Shown here in pieces: positions 6,594 through 13,646 of a stretch of DNA of 20,418 nucleotides (the stretch's first letter is position 1; the number at the start of each line of letters is the position of its first letter). This DNA is from JBBSTY01 sp038235385 (lineage in GTDB: Bacteria; Actinomycetota; Acidimicrobiia; Acidimicrobiales; Acidimicrobilacustridaceae). The position numbers and the translations under genes were made by a program. The stretch is from NCBI GenBank assembly GCA_038235385.1, contig JBBSTY010000071.1:1-20418 (forward strand), written 5' to 3'. The notes below the pieces were generated by a model. It was not told where the DNA came from. It saw only the letters and a program-made list of their open reading frames with translations, and did no database searches.

Positions 6594-7274
6594 GTGGGAA
6601 CCCGGATACTGACCGTCGAGGACGACGAACGCATCAGAACCGCTGTGAAGATGGCCCTCGAAGACGAGGGCTGGACCGTCGACGAAGCCGACAACGGTGA
6701 AGACGCCCTCGACACCTTCGCCCGGAACCCGTCCGACGTCGTCCTGATCGACATCATGCTGCCCGGCATCGACGGCTTCGAGGTGTGCCGATCGATTCGG
6801 CGCCAGAGCGATGTCCCGATCGTGATGGTCACCGCTCGCGCCGACACCCACGACGTGGTCGCCGGCCTTGAGGCGGGCGCCGACGACTACCTCACCAAGC
6901 CGTTCGCGCCGAAGGAGCTGTCGGCGCGGATCCGAGCGCTGCTCCGGCGGGCGCGCACCACCGATCCGGCCATCGCCCACCTCACCTTCGGCGACCTCGA
7001 GATCATCCCGGAGGAAGGCGTCGTCCAGCGCAGCGGTCAGGAGGTCCACCTCACCAAGACCGAGTTCCGGCTCCTGGTCGAGCTGGCGTCGAGCCCGGGC
7101 CGCGTCTTCAGCCGAGAGGTGCTGCTCGAGCGGGTCTGGGGGTACGGCTACTTCGGCGACGGACGTCTCGTCGACGTCCACGTCCGGCGCCTGCGCACCA
7201 AGATCGAGTCCGACCCGGCGAATCCCCGCCACGTCGTCACCGTGCGCGGCCTCGGCTACAAGCTGCAGACCTGA
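6594..7274 (+). CDS. mtrA: OmpR-family response regulator, MtrA-like
   Basis: With the GTG at 6594 this is a 226-residue regulator. The receiver domain (3-120) contains acidic D10/D11, phospho-acceptor D53 (VLIDIMLPG), T80 (VTARAD) and K102 (TKPF). The winged-helix DNA-binding domain (about 128-226) contains LTKTEFRLLVELASSPGRVF, REVLLERVWGY, RLVDVHVRRLRTKIE and TVRGLGYK. The winged-helix sequence and the following mtrB- and lpqB-like genes support MtrA, an essential envelope and cell-cycle regulator in actinobacteria. An in-frame ATG at 6555 would add 13 residues with no family counterpart, so I prefer 6594, but neither start has a ribosome binding site. CACCAT ends 6 nt before the GTG. TATGGC at 6554 is another possible -10, and GGAA-3-TTCC lies at 6537-6547. 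Confidence 0.85.
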   Translation: MGTRILTVEDDERIRTAVKMALEDEGWTVDEADNGEDALDTFARNPSDVVLIDIMLPGIDGFEVCRSIRRQSDVPIVMVTARADTHDVVAGLEAGADDYLTKPFAPKELSARIRALLRRARTTDPAIAHLTFGDLEIIPEEGVVQRSGQEVHLTKTEFRLLVELASSPGRVFSREVLLERVWGYGYFGDGRLVDVHVRRLRTKIESDPANPRHVVTVRGLGYKLQT

Positions 7275-7321
7275 TCCCGGCCATGCGGCGGCGCCGTCCC
7301 GGCCTGCCAGACTGAGCCCGC

Positions 7322-8749
7322 ATGGCGCGCTCCCCCCACCCGCACCGGCTTCGGCTCCGAACCCGGCTCACCCTCACGTTCGCACTCGGCGCCGCCCTCC
7401 TGTCGGCCACGTTGTCCATCGTGACCTGGGGCCTGACCCGCGAGAACCTGCAGTCGCAGAAGGAGAGCCTGGCCACCGCGCAGGTCATCACGAACGCGGT
7501 CACCGTCAGCAAGCAGCTCAACCCGAACACCAACGTCGAGAACCTCATCGCGTCGCTCCCCAACCGCGAAGGCTCCCAACCCGTGCTCGAGTACCAGGAT
7601 CAGTGGTTCTCGAGCAGCTCGCTCTCGTTCGGGCAGGACGCGCTGCCGATCGCGCTCCAGGACTCGGTCAGCAACGGGGTCGCCGCCAGCATGCTGTACT
7701 CCCACGACGACAAGCCCTTCCTGGTCGTCGGCATCCCGCTTCCCCAGCAGAACGCCGCCTACTACGAAGGGGTCTCGCTGGTCGACATCCAGCGGGCGCT
7801 CGACGGGCTGGCGAGAGCCCTCGCCGGCGCGGCCGCGCTCACCACGGTCGCCGGCGGTCTGGTCGGGTGGTGGGCGAGCGCCCGAGCGCTCAACCCGCTC
7901 GTCGACGTCGGCGTCGCCGCGGAGGCCATCGCCGGCGGTCAGCTCGACACGCGGCTGAGCGTCGGCGGCGATCCCGAGCTCGACGTGCTCCGCTCGTCGT
8001 TCAACGCGATGGCTGGCGCGCTCGAGGAGCGCATCGACCGCGACGCACGCTTCGCCTCGGAGGTCAGCCACGAGCTCCGGTCGCCCCTGATGACCCTGGC
8101 GGCCTCGGTCGAGGTGCTCGAGAACTCCCGGGACGAGATGAGCGACCGGGCCAAGACCGCGCTCGACCTGCTCACCGCCGACGTCGACCGCTTCCAGCAA
8201 CTGGTCGAGGACCTCCTGGAGATCTCCCGCTTCGATGTGGGCGCGGTCAAGCTCAACAAGGAAGAGGTCATACTTCCCGAGATGGTGATCCAGGCGGTGA
8301 GCGCGGCGGGTGTCGGCTCCGTCCCCGTGATCTACGAGGAGGACGTCAGCGGCCTGGTCGTCGAGGTCGACAAGCGCCGCTTCGGTCGGGTCATCGCCAA
8401 CCTGCTCGACAACGCCCAGAAGTACGCAGGCGGAGCGACCACGGTCCGGATCGAACGAGTCGAGGTCCCGCCTGCGGACGAGACCGGCGAGGCCGAGCTC
8501 CGCGCCCGGATCGCGGTCGAGGACGAGGGCACCGGGGTCGTCGAGGAGGAGCGGGAGCTGATCTTCGGGCGCTTCTCCCGCGGCGCCGTGAGCGGGAACC
8601 GGGTCAGCGACAGCGGCGTCGGACTCGGGTTGGCACTGGTCGACGAGCACGTGCGCCTGCACGGCGGTCGCACCTGGGTCGAGTCGCGGGTCGATGACCG
8701 CCCCGGTGCGCGCTTCGTCGTCGAGCTCCCTGTGGTGGCCGAGCTGTGA
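7322..8749 (+). CDS. mtrB: Sensor histidine kinase, MtrB-like
   Basis: This is a 475-residue membrane sensor kinase. A basic N-terminus leads into helix 1 (about 16-38), an extracellular sensor domain (about 40-160), helix 2 (about 165-185), then HAMP (about 186-238). The dimerisation domain carries the phosphorylated H250 in SEVSHELRSPL. ATPase motifs are N360-N364 (NLLDNAQKY), D401-G405 (DEGTG), FGRFSRG (415-421) and SGVGLGLAL (431-439). All catalytic residues are present. It is somewhat shorter than the mycobacterial MtrB I recall (over 560 residues), mainly in the sensor and tail. It starts 47 nt after mtrA, with CAGACT (one mismatch to TANNNT) 8 nt before the ATG and no Shine-Dalgarno. 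Its stop overlaps the lipoprotein start by 4 nt (GTGA), so those two are coupled. Confidence 0.9.
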   Translation: MARSPHPHRLRLRTRLTLTFALGAALLSATLSIVTWGLTRENLQSQKESLATAQVITNAVTVSKQLNPNTNVENLIASLPNREGSQPVLEYQDQWFSSSSLSFGQDALPIALQDSVSNGVAASMLYSHDDKPFLVVGIPLPQQNAAYYEGVSLVDIQRALDGLARALAGAAALTTVAGGLVGWWASARALNPLVDVGVAAEAIAGGQLDTRLSVGGDPELDVLRSSFNAMAGALEERIDRDARFASEVSHELRSPLMTLAASVEVLENSRDEMSDRAKTALDLLTADVDRFQQLVEDLLEISRFDVGAVKLNKEEVILPEMVIQAVSAAGVGSVPVIYEEDVSGLVVEVDKRRFGRVIANLLDNAQKYAGGATTVRIERVEVPPADETGEAELRARIAVEDEGTGVVEEERELIFGRFSRGAVSGNRVSDSGVGLGLALVDEHVRLHGGRTWVESRVDDRPGARFVVELPVVAEL

Positions 8750-9450
8750 GGTCGGTTGGTCGTCTGCGTGGTGTCGTGCTCTCGGCCGTCGCCACGGCCC
8801 TCGCACTGGCCCTCGTCGGTGCCTGCGGCCTCCGCCAGGACGACGCGCCTCGGCCGCTCGCGGCCGACGCCGTTCCCACCGAGCTCGGACAGCCGATCCC
8901 GTCGTCGACCACCCCGCTCGTGCCGACCACGCCTCAGCAGATCTTCGTGCTCGAGAACAAGGGCAGCGGGAAGGAGGAGCTGAGCGGGGTGTACTTCAAC
9001 CTCCCCATCCCGACGAACAGCGACGACTTCCCCCGGGCGGTCATCGAGTTGCTGGTCAACCTCCGGGCATCCGAGAACACCTCGTTCACCACCGCCATCC
9101 CCCCGACGACGAGCGTGCTCGACGTCCAACGCGTCCCGGGACCCGACGGAGGCGACGACGTCCTCGAGATCAACCTCAACAAGCTCGAGGCCCAGGGCCC
9201 CAACCTCAAGCTCGCCATCGCGCAGCTGGTGTTCACCGCCGCCGCCATCGACAACATCGGCGGCGTCCGGTTCCTGCTCAACGGAGCACCGGTCGCGGTG
9301 CCGCTCGACGTCGGCGAATCGGCCCTCGGCGCCATCGTGACCCCGTCGGACTTCCCCCAGACCAACCCCTACCGGGTGATCGAGCCGGCATCGACCTCCA
9401 GCGTCGTGCCGGAGCAGCCCGATGCCACCGAAGCCGAGACCGGGCCGTGA
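8746..9450 (+). CDS. GerMN-domain lipoprotein in the LpqB position
   Basis: This is a 234-residue lipoprotein. The signal peptide has R6/R8, a hydrophobic core (9-24) and lipobox LVGAC with C27 as the lipid anchor. A Pro/Thr/Ser-rich spacer (about 35-62) follows. The rest matches the GerMN fold, with IFVLENKG, YFNLPIP, PRAVIELLVNLRASE, LEINLNKLE, AIAQLVFTAAAI, VRFLLNG and PVAVPLD. LpqB of the MtrAB-LpqB system carries a GerMN domain plus a large C-terminal beta-propeller. Here the protein ends after GerMN, so it is roughly half size or less. Position (overlapping mtrB by 4 nt) and domain argue it is the functional LpqB equivalent, expected to act outside the membrane on MtrB. It is not obviously truncated by mutation, since the tail is a normal acidic linker. 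Confidence 0.85.
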   Translation: MRSVGRLRGVVLSAVATALALALVGACGLRQDDAPRPLAADAVPTELGQPIPSSTTPLVPTTPQQIFVLENKGSGKEELSGVYFNLPIPTNSDDFPRAVIELLVNLRASENTSFTTAIPPTTSVLDVQRVPGPDGGDDVLEINLNKLEAQGPNLKLAIAQLVFTAAAIDNIGGVRFLLNGAPVAVPLDVGESALGAIVTPSDFPQTNPYRVIEPASTSSVVPEQPDATEAETGP

Positions 9451-9464
9451 CGTCGGCGATTCGT

Positions 9465-9502
9465 CACCGTGCGCGGGAGTTGCGTCGGCGTCCTGCGCGG
9501 TG
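9465..9502. terminator. Imperfect long hairpin between convergent genes
   Basis: CACCG-T-GCGCGGG (9465-9477) pairs with CCTGCGCGGTG (9492-9502) with one bulge and one G-T pair across a 14-nt loop. It lies in the 124-bp gap between the convergent lipoprotein and ligase genes. There is no T-tract on either side. It is a possible bidirectional terminator. Confidence 0.35.
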
Positions 9503-9574
9503 GACCCTCAGCCCCGGAACCGCAGGTCGGAGCGCGGGTGCCGTGGCCCTCCCTCGTGGCGGTGGGTGCGCTCG

Positions 9575-10909
9575 TCAGCCGGCGAGCCCGACCAAGACGG
9601 CCAGACGGTTCCGCTGGATCTTCCCGGTGACGGTCTCGGGGAGGGCGTCGAGCACGAACACCTGCTTGGGGCACTTGTAGGGCGCCAACTGCTCGTGGGC
9701 GAAGCGGGTGACCTCGTCGGGGGTCGCTCGGCCGACGATCGCTGCGCAGACGCGTGCACCCCAGCGCTCGTCGTCGACGCCGAAGACCGCGACCGCATCG
9801 ACGCCTGGGCAGCGGGCCAGGGTCGTCTCGAGCTCGGCGGGATAGACGTTCACGCCGCCAGTGATGATCAGGTCGTCGCGCCGACCGTCGAGGAAGAGGT
9901 AGCCCTGGTCGTCCAGACGTCCCAGATCCCCAACGGTGAACGCACCGTGGGCGTCGGGGACCGACGCATCGCCCGGTCGCCACGTCGCGGCCGTCTTGTC
10001 CGGATCATCCCAGTACTCGAAACGGGCGAACCGGGGCACCGTGCACCAGATCGTCCCGTCGGGATCGCGATCGAGGTGCCGGTTCGGTCTGGCGCGTCCG
10101 ACGGTGCCCGGGTGATCCAACCACTCGGGTCCCGAGCAGGCGGTGAACTGGCCCTCGGTGGATCCGTAGAACTCCCAGACCCGCTCGGCGCCGATGTGGT
10201 CGAGGACCTGCAGCTTGAGGGGCTCGGGACACGCCGATCCGGCGTGGGCCAGGAACCGCAGGCCGTCGAGCCCCGGGGAGCCCCCGAGCGCGAAGAGCCG
10301 CTGCAGGTGCGCCGGCACCATGAAGGTCGTGGTGGGTGCGAACGATCGGAACGCCTGCGCGGCCCGGGCGGCGTCGAACCGACCGAGCACCAGCACGTCG
10401 CCTCCCGCGAGCAACGTGCCGCCGCCGAAGCGGATCGAGACCGAGTGGTGCAACGGCGAGCAGACGAGGTGGCGGTCGGACGCGTCGAATCCCCAGAGCT
10501 CGGCCTCCTCGGCGACGAGCGCGGCGGCATCGCGCTCGTCGAGCACCCCGGACCAGACCCCCTTGGGCCGACCCGTGGTGCCCGACGTGTAGTGCATCGG
10601 TCGGGCCAGGGGCCACGGGGCGATGTCGACGGGATCGGCGGTCTGCAGGGCGGCGAGGAGCGCGTCGTCGACGACGAGATCGGGGCGGGCATCGGCGAGC
10701 AGCGCGTCGCGCTCGTGATCGAGCAGCCCCGCGTTCAACAGGACGGGAACCACGCCGATGCGCAACGCGCCGAGGATGGCCGAGAGCATCGCCCCGCTCG
10801 AGGTGGTCAGCAACGCCACGCGATCGCCCGGGCCCAGGCCTCGAGCTCGCAGCCCGCCGGCCGTGCGCCGCTGCGCTCGCTCCGAGTCGCGCGCCGTGAG
10901 GAGCTCCAC
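9575..10909 (-). CDS. Adenylate-forming acyl-CoA synthetase-like ligase (AMP-binding), short N-terminus
   Basis: This is a 444-residue enzyme of the ANL superfamily. It activates a carboxylic acid with ATP to an acyl-AMP and then usually forms an acyl-CoA. Motifs are HYTSGTTGRPKG (106-117, phosphate loop), YGSTEGQF (248-255), GDLGRLDDQGY (327-337, with D328 binding ribose), GRRDDLIITGGVNVYP (342-357) and the C-terminal catalytic Lys K430 in ETVTGKIQRNRL. Catalysis therefore looks intact. The N-terminus begins directly at the helix that is normally preceded by 30-60 residues (the TY.EL region). An in-frame stop, the phosphofructokinase TAG, prevents any longer start, so the short form is genuine. 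MenE (o-succinylbenzoate-CoA ligase) is of similar size, but I cannot assign the substrate. The start is a GTG at 10909 with AGGAA 12 nt upstream. It follows the phosphofructokinase by 18 nt. Confidence 0.85.
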   Translation of the reverse strand: MELLTARDSERAQRRTAGGLRARGLGPGDRVALLTTSSGAMLSAILGALRIGVVPVLLNAGLLDHERDALLADARPDLVVDDALLAALQTADPVDIAPWPLARPMHYTSGTTGRPKGVWSGVLDERDAAALVAEEAELWGFDASDRHLVCSPLHHSVSIRFGGGTLLAGGDVLVLGRFDAARAAQAFRSFAPTTTFMVPAHLQRLFALGGSPGLDGLRFLAHAGSACPEPLKLQVLDHIGAERVWEFYGSTEGQFTACSGPEWLDHPGTVGRARPNRHLDRDPDGTIWCTVPRFARFEYWDDPDKTAATWRPGDASVPDAHGAFTVGDLGRLDDQGYLFLDGRRDDLIITGGVNVYPAELETTLARCPGVDAVAVFGVDDERWGARVCAAIVGRATPDEVTRFAHEQLAPYKCPKQVFVLDALPETVTGKIQRNRLAVLVGLAG

Positions 10910-10921
10910 CGATCGCGGTCG

Positions 10922-10926
10922 TTCCT
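10922..10926 (-). promoter_or_regulatory. Shine-Dalgarno-like AGGAA before the ligase GTG
   Basis: AGGAA lies just after the TAG stop of the phosphofructokinase and 12 nt before the GTG at 10909, longer than ideal. It fits a translationally coupled second gene of an operon. Confidence 0.35.
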
Positions 10927-10927
10927 G

Positions 10928-11962
10928 CTAGCCGGCGAAGAACGTGGCGGCGACGTCGTGGTAGAGCGCCGGATCGACGAGCTTGGGTTCGGCGACGCCC
11001 TCGCTGATCGGCACGCGCACGATCGACCCGGCCTGGAGCGCGACCATCGTGCCGAAGTCGCCGTCGTGCACCGACTCGATCGCGCTGATGCCGAACCGGG
11101 TGGCGAGCACCCGGTCGAAGGCCGTGGGCGTGCCGCCGCGCTGGATGTGGCCGAGGATGGTGGCCCGGCTCTCGAAGCCGGTGCGCTCCTCGATCTCGCT
11201 GGCGAGGGTGTTGGCGATGCCGCCGAGGCGGGCGTGGCCGAACTGGTCGGTCTCGCCGGACACGACCGACATGGTGCCCTCCGCAGGCGTGGCCCCTTCG
11301 GCGACCACCACGATCGAGGCGAAGTTCCCCTTGTCGTGCCGGCGGACGAGCGCGTCGCAGACCGCCCCGATGTCGAAGGGCTCCTCGGGGATGAGGATCA
11401 TCGTGGCGCCACCGGCGATGCCGGACCACACGGCGATGTGTCCGGCGTGGCGACCCATGACCTCGCACACCATCACCCGGTGGTGGGACTCCGAGGTGGT
11501 GTGCAACCGATCGATGGCGTCGGTGGCGATCTGGACCGCGGTGTCGAACCCGAACGTCAGCTCCGTGGCCGACAGGTCGTTGTCGATGGTCTTGGGGACG
11601 CCCACGGTGTGCACCCCCTCGTCGAAGAGCTTGCTGGCCACACCGAGCGTGTCGTCGCCCCCGATGGCGATGAGGGCGTCGATGCCCAGTCGATCGAGGG
11701 TGGCTCGGACCTTCTCCGGCCCACCGTCGACCTTGTACGGGTTGGTGCGCGACGTCCCGATGATGGTGCCACCGCGTGGCAGCGTGCCGCGGAGGACCTC
11801 CACGCCGAGCGGTGTGGTGTCGCCGTCCATGACACCTCGCCAGCCGTCGAGGAACCCGACGATCTCGTAGCCGTACTCCCGTTCGCCCTTGCGGGCGACC
11901 GCCCGCATGACCGCGTTCAACCCGGGGCAGTCGCCGCCTCCGGTGAGCATCCCGACTCGCAT
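10928..11962 (-). CDS. Phosphofructokinase, predicted pyrophosphate-dependent
   Basis: This is a 344-residue protein of the PfkA superfamily. GGGDCPGLNAV (8-18) binds the phosphoryl donor. GGDDTLG (101-107), PKTIDND (123-129, catalytic D127), MGRHAGH and GHIQRGGTPTAFDR form the active site. Numbering coincides with the E. coli enzyme, where G104 and G124 mark ATP use. Here residue 104 is Asp and residue 124 is Lys, the combination known from PPi-dependent phosphofructokinases such as that of Amycolatopsis methanolica. The predicted reaction is reversible, PPi plus fructose 6-phosphate to phosphate plus fructose 1,6-bisphosphate. The start ATG at 11962 has a good Shine-Dalgarno (GAGAGGTG, 5 nt spacing), and TAGGTT lies about 30 nt upstream. 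It is divergent from glycerol kinase, fitting a shared role in triose and hexose phosphate flow. If confirmed, pfp is the appropriate symbol. Confidence 0.92.
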   Translation of the reverse strand: MRVGMLTGGGDCPGLNAVMRAVARKGEREYGYEIVGFLDGWRGVMDGDTTPLGVEVLRGTLPRGGTIIGTSRTNPYKVDGGPEKVRATLDRLGIDALIAIGGDDTLGVASKLFDEGVHTVGVPKTIDNDLSATELTFGFDTAVQIATDAIDRLHTTSESHHRVMVCEVMGRHAGHIAVWSGIAGGATMILIPEEPFDIGAVCDALVRRHDKGNFASIVVVAEGATPAEGTMSVVSGETDQFGHARLGGIANTLASEIEERTGFESRATILGHIQRGGTPTAFDRVLATRFGISAIESVHDGDFGTMVALQAGSIVRVPISEGVAEPKLVDPALYHDVAATFFAG

Positions 11963-11967
11963 GTCGT

Positions 11968-11975
11968 CACCTCTC
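11968..11975 (-). promoter_or_regulatory. Shine-Dalgarno of the phosphofructokinase gene
   Basis: GAGAGGTG lies 5 nt before the ATG at 11962. It is one of the few strong ribosome binding sites in the window and supports that start over the internal M5. Confidence 0.65.
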
Positions 11976-11992
11976 GGTTCGTCGCTGGTGCC

Positions 11993-11998
11993 AACCTA
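11993..11998 (-). promoter_or_regulatory. -10 box (TAGGTT) of the phosphofructokinase gene
   Basis: TAGGTT on the minus strand lies 30 nt before the ATG, leaving a leader of about 24 nt that holds the Shine-Dalgarno. No clear -35 is seen. Confidence 0.35.
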
Positions 11999-12079
11999 CC
12001 GCTGGGCGTTGCCGTGGCGAACCGGCGAGCGTCGGCCGTCGGCTCCGGCGCGGGCGCGCCGGCGCGCTCGCGCGCCAAG

Positions 12080-12085
12080 TACGTT
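12080..12085 (+). promoter_or_regulatory. -10 box (TACGTT) for leaderless glpK
   Basis: TACGTT ends 6 nt before the ATG at 12092 (spacer CTGGCG). There is no Shine-Dalgarno. The preceding 40 bp is an almost pure GC run with repeated GCGC. Confidence 0.5.
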
Positions 12086-12091
12086 CTGGCG

Positions 12092-13612
12092 ATGCCCGTC
12101 GTGATCGCCATCGATGCCGGGACCACCGGGGTTCGAGCCATCGCGTTCGACCATCGTGGAACGGCTGTCAGCTCGGCCTACCGCGAGTTCACCCAGCACT
12201 TCCCCCGCCCGGGTTGGGTCGAGCACGACCCGGTCGAGATCTGGGAGCAGGTCAAGGTCGTGGTCGCCGAGGTGGCCGCCGATCTCGCGGATCGGGGCGA
12301 ATCGGTGGTGACCATCGGCATCACCGACCAGCGCGAGACGGTCGTGGTCTGGGACCGTGGCACCGGCCGGCCGCTCCACCGGGCGATCGTGTGGCAGGAC
12401 CGTCGCACGGCGAACCGGTGCGACCAACTGCGAGCGGACGGACGACTGCCGTTGGTCCGGGCCACCACCGGGTTGGTGCTCGACTCGTACTTCTCGGCCA
12501 CCAAGCTCGAGTGGCTCTTCACCGAGGGCGAGGTCGTGCCCGGTCCCGACGTGGCCTTCGGCACCGTGGACTCGTGGCTGCTGTGGAACCTCACGGGTGG
12601 CACGGCGGCGGCCGGAGCGATCCACGCCACCGATGTCTCCAACGCCAGCCGCACCCTCCTGCTCGACATCCGCACCCGCGAATGGTCGAGCGAGATGTGC
12701 GCGCTCTTCGGCGTGCCCGAGCACGTCCTCCCGGAGGTCCGCCCGTCGAGCGGTCGCTTCGGCGTGACCGCCGGTTCGATCGAGGGGCTCCCCGCCGGGA
12801 TCCCGATCTCGGGCATCGCCGGCGACCAGCAGGCGGCGCTGTTCGGCCAGGCCTGCTTCGAACCGGGGATGACCAAGAACACCTATGGCACCGGTTCGTT
12901 CGTGTTGATGAACGTCGGCGAACGATGCCCCGAACCGGTCGAGGGCCTGCTCACGACCATCGCCTGGACCATCCCCGATCCGGCGAGCGGATCCGACCCC
13001 GTCACGCACTACGCGTACGAAGGGGCGATCTTCGCCACCGGGTCGGCGGTCCAGTGGCTCCGCGACGGTCTCGGCATCATCGCCAGCGCCGCCGACGTCG
13101 GGCCGCTCGCGGCGTCCATCCCCGACAGCGAGGGCGTCGTGGTCGTGCCTGCGTTCACCGGGCTCGGCAGTCCGTGGTGGGACCCGTACGCCCGTGGCGC
13201 GATCCTCGGGATCACGCGCGGCACGGGGCGCGCCCACCTCGCCCGGGCCGTCCTCGAGGCGATGGCGCTGCAGACCCGCGACGTCGTCGACGCCATGACC
13301 CGGGCCTCGGGCCATCCGGTGACCACCCTCCGGGCAGACGGCGGGGCGTCGGCCAGCGAGCTGCTCCTGCAGATCCAGGCCGATCAGCTGGGCGTCCCCG
13401 TCGATCGACCGGTCGTGCAGGAGACCACGGCGCTGGGAGCCGCCTACCTGGCCGGGCTCGCCGAGGGGTTCTGGTCGTCGTGCGAGGAGATCAGCGCCCA
13501 CTGGGAGCTCGACGTCACCGTCGCCCCGGGAACCGACCGAGCGGCGGCCGACGCGTTGTACGAACGCTGGCGTCGTGCCGTCGACCGCGCCGGTCGGTGG
13601 GTGTCGGACTGA
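12092..13612 (+). CDS. glpK: Glycerol kinase
   Basis: This is a 506-residue FGGY-family kinase that phosphorylates glycerol to sn-glycerol 3-phosphate with ATP in the cytoplasm. The start MPVVIAIDAGTTGVRA carries the phosphate-1 loop (D8, G10, T11, T12). ITDQRETVVVWD gives glycerol ligands R81 and E82. DSYFSATK gives Y133, and GIAGDQQAALFGQ gives D245. MTKNTYGTGSF and the late ADGGASAS motif complete the nucleotide site. All match GlpK rather than xylulokinase or gluconokinase. Length is normal. The ATG at 12092 gives the exact family N-terminus. The open frame continues far upstream, but that is the antisense shadow of the ligase and phosphofructokinase genes. There is no glpF or glpD beside it. 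It is divergent from the PPi-type phosphofructokinase (129 bp gap). Confidence 0.96.
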   Translation: MPVVIAIDAGTTGVRAIAFDHRGTAVSSAYREFTQHFPRPGWVEHDPVEIWEQVKVVVAEVAADLADRGESVVTIGITDQRETVVVWDRGTGRPLHRAIVWQDRRTANRCDQLRADGRLPLVRATTGLVLDSYFSATKLEWLFTEGEVVPGPDVAFGTVDSWLLWNLTGGTAAAGAIHATDVSNASRTLLLDIRTREWSSEMCALFGVPEHVLPEVRPSSGRFGVTAGSIEGLPAGIPISGIAGDQQAALFGQACFEPGMTKNTYGTGSFVLMNVGERCPEPVEGLLTTIAWTIPDPASGSDPVTHYAYEGAIFATGSAVQWLRDGLGIIASAADVGPLAASIPDSEGVVVVPAFTGLGSPWWDPYARGAILGITRGTGRAHLARAVLEAMALQTRDVVDAMTRASGHPVTTLRADGGASASELLLQIQADQLGVPVDRPVVQETTALGAAYLAGLAEGFWSSCEEISAHWELDVTVAPGTDRAAADALYERWRRAVDRAGRWVSD

Positions 13613-13646
13613 GGAAGCCGACGGGTCCGGGCCACGATCGGAGCGC

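Noticed and set aside
4273..6612. A 779-codon plus-strand open frame from before the small membrane gene through the PIG-L and IMPase-family genes.
   Set aside because: It is out of frame with the membrane protein and IMPase-family genes and antisense to PIG-L, and it is dominated by Arg/Pro/Ser runs typical of shifted GC-rich codons.
5625..7232. A 535-codon minus-strand open frame opposite the IMPase-family and mtrA genes.
   Set aside because: It is antisense to two genes with complete catalytic motifs. Its own translation is Asp/Gly/Arg-rich with no recognisable domain.
7256..8806. A 516-codon minus-strand open frame opposite mtrB.
   Set aside because: mtrB has every kinase motif in order on the plus strand. 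The antisense product shows only low-complexity Asp/Arg/Val patterns.
12030..12079. GC-only run with repeated GCGC before glpK as a possible structured RNA or riboswitch.
   Set aside because: It lies upstream of a -10 that implies a leaderless transcript, so it would not be transcribed with glpK. It is simple GC repetition.
9422..12091. A very long plus-strand open frame running in phase into glpK (about 890 extra codons).
   Set aside because: It is antisense to the ligase and phosphofructokinase genes, has no family motifs and a composition of reversed codons. GlpK begins exactly at 12092 with MPVVIAIDAGTTG. Such shadows are common in GC-rich DNA.
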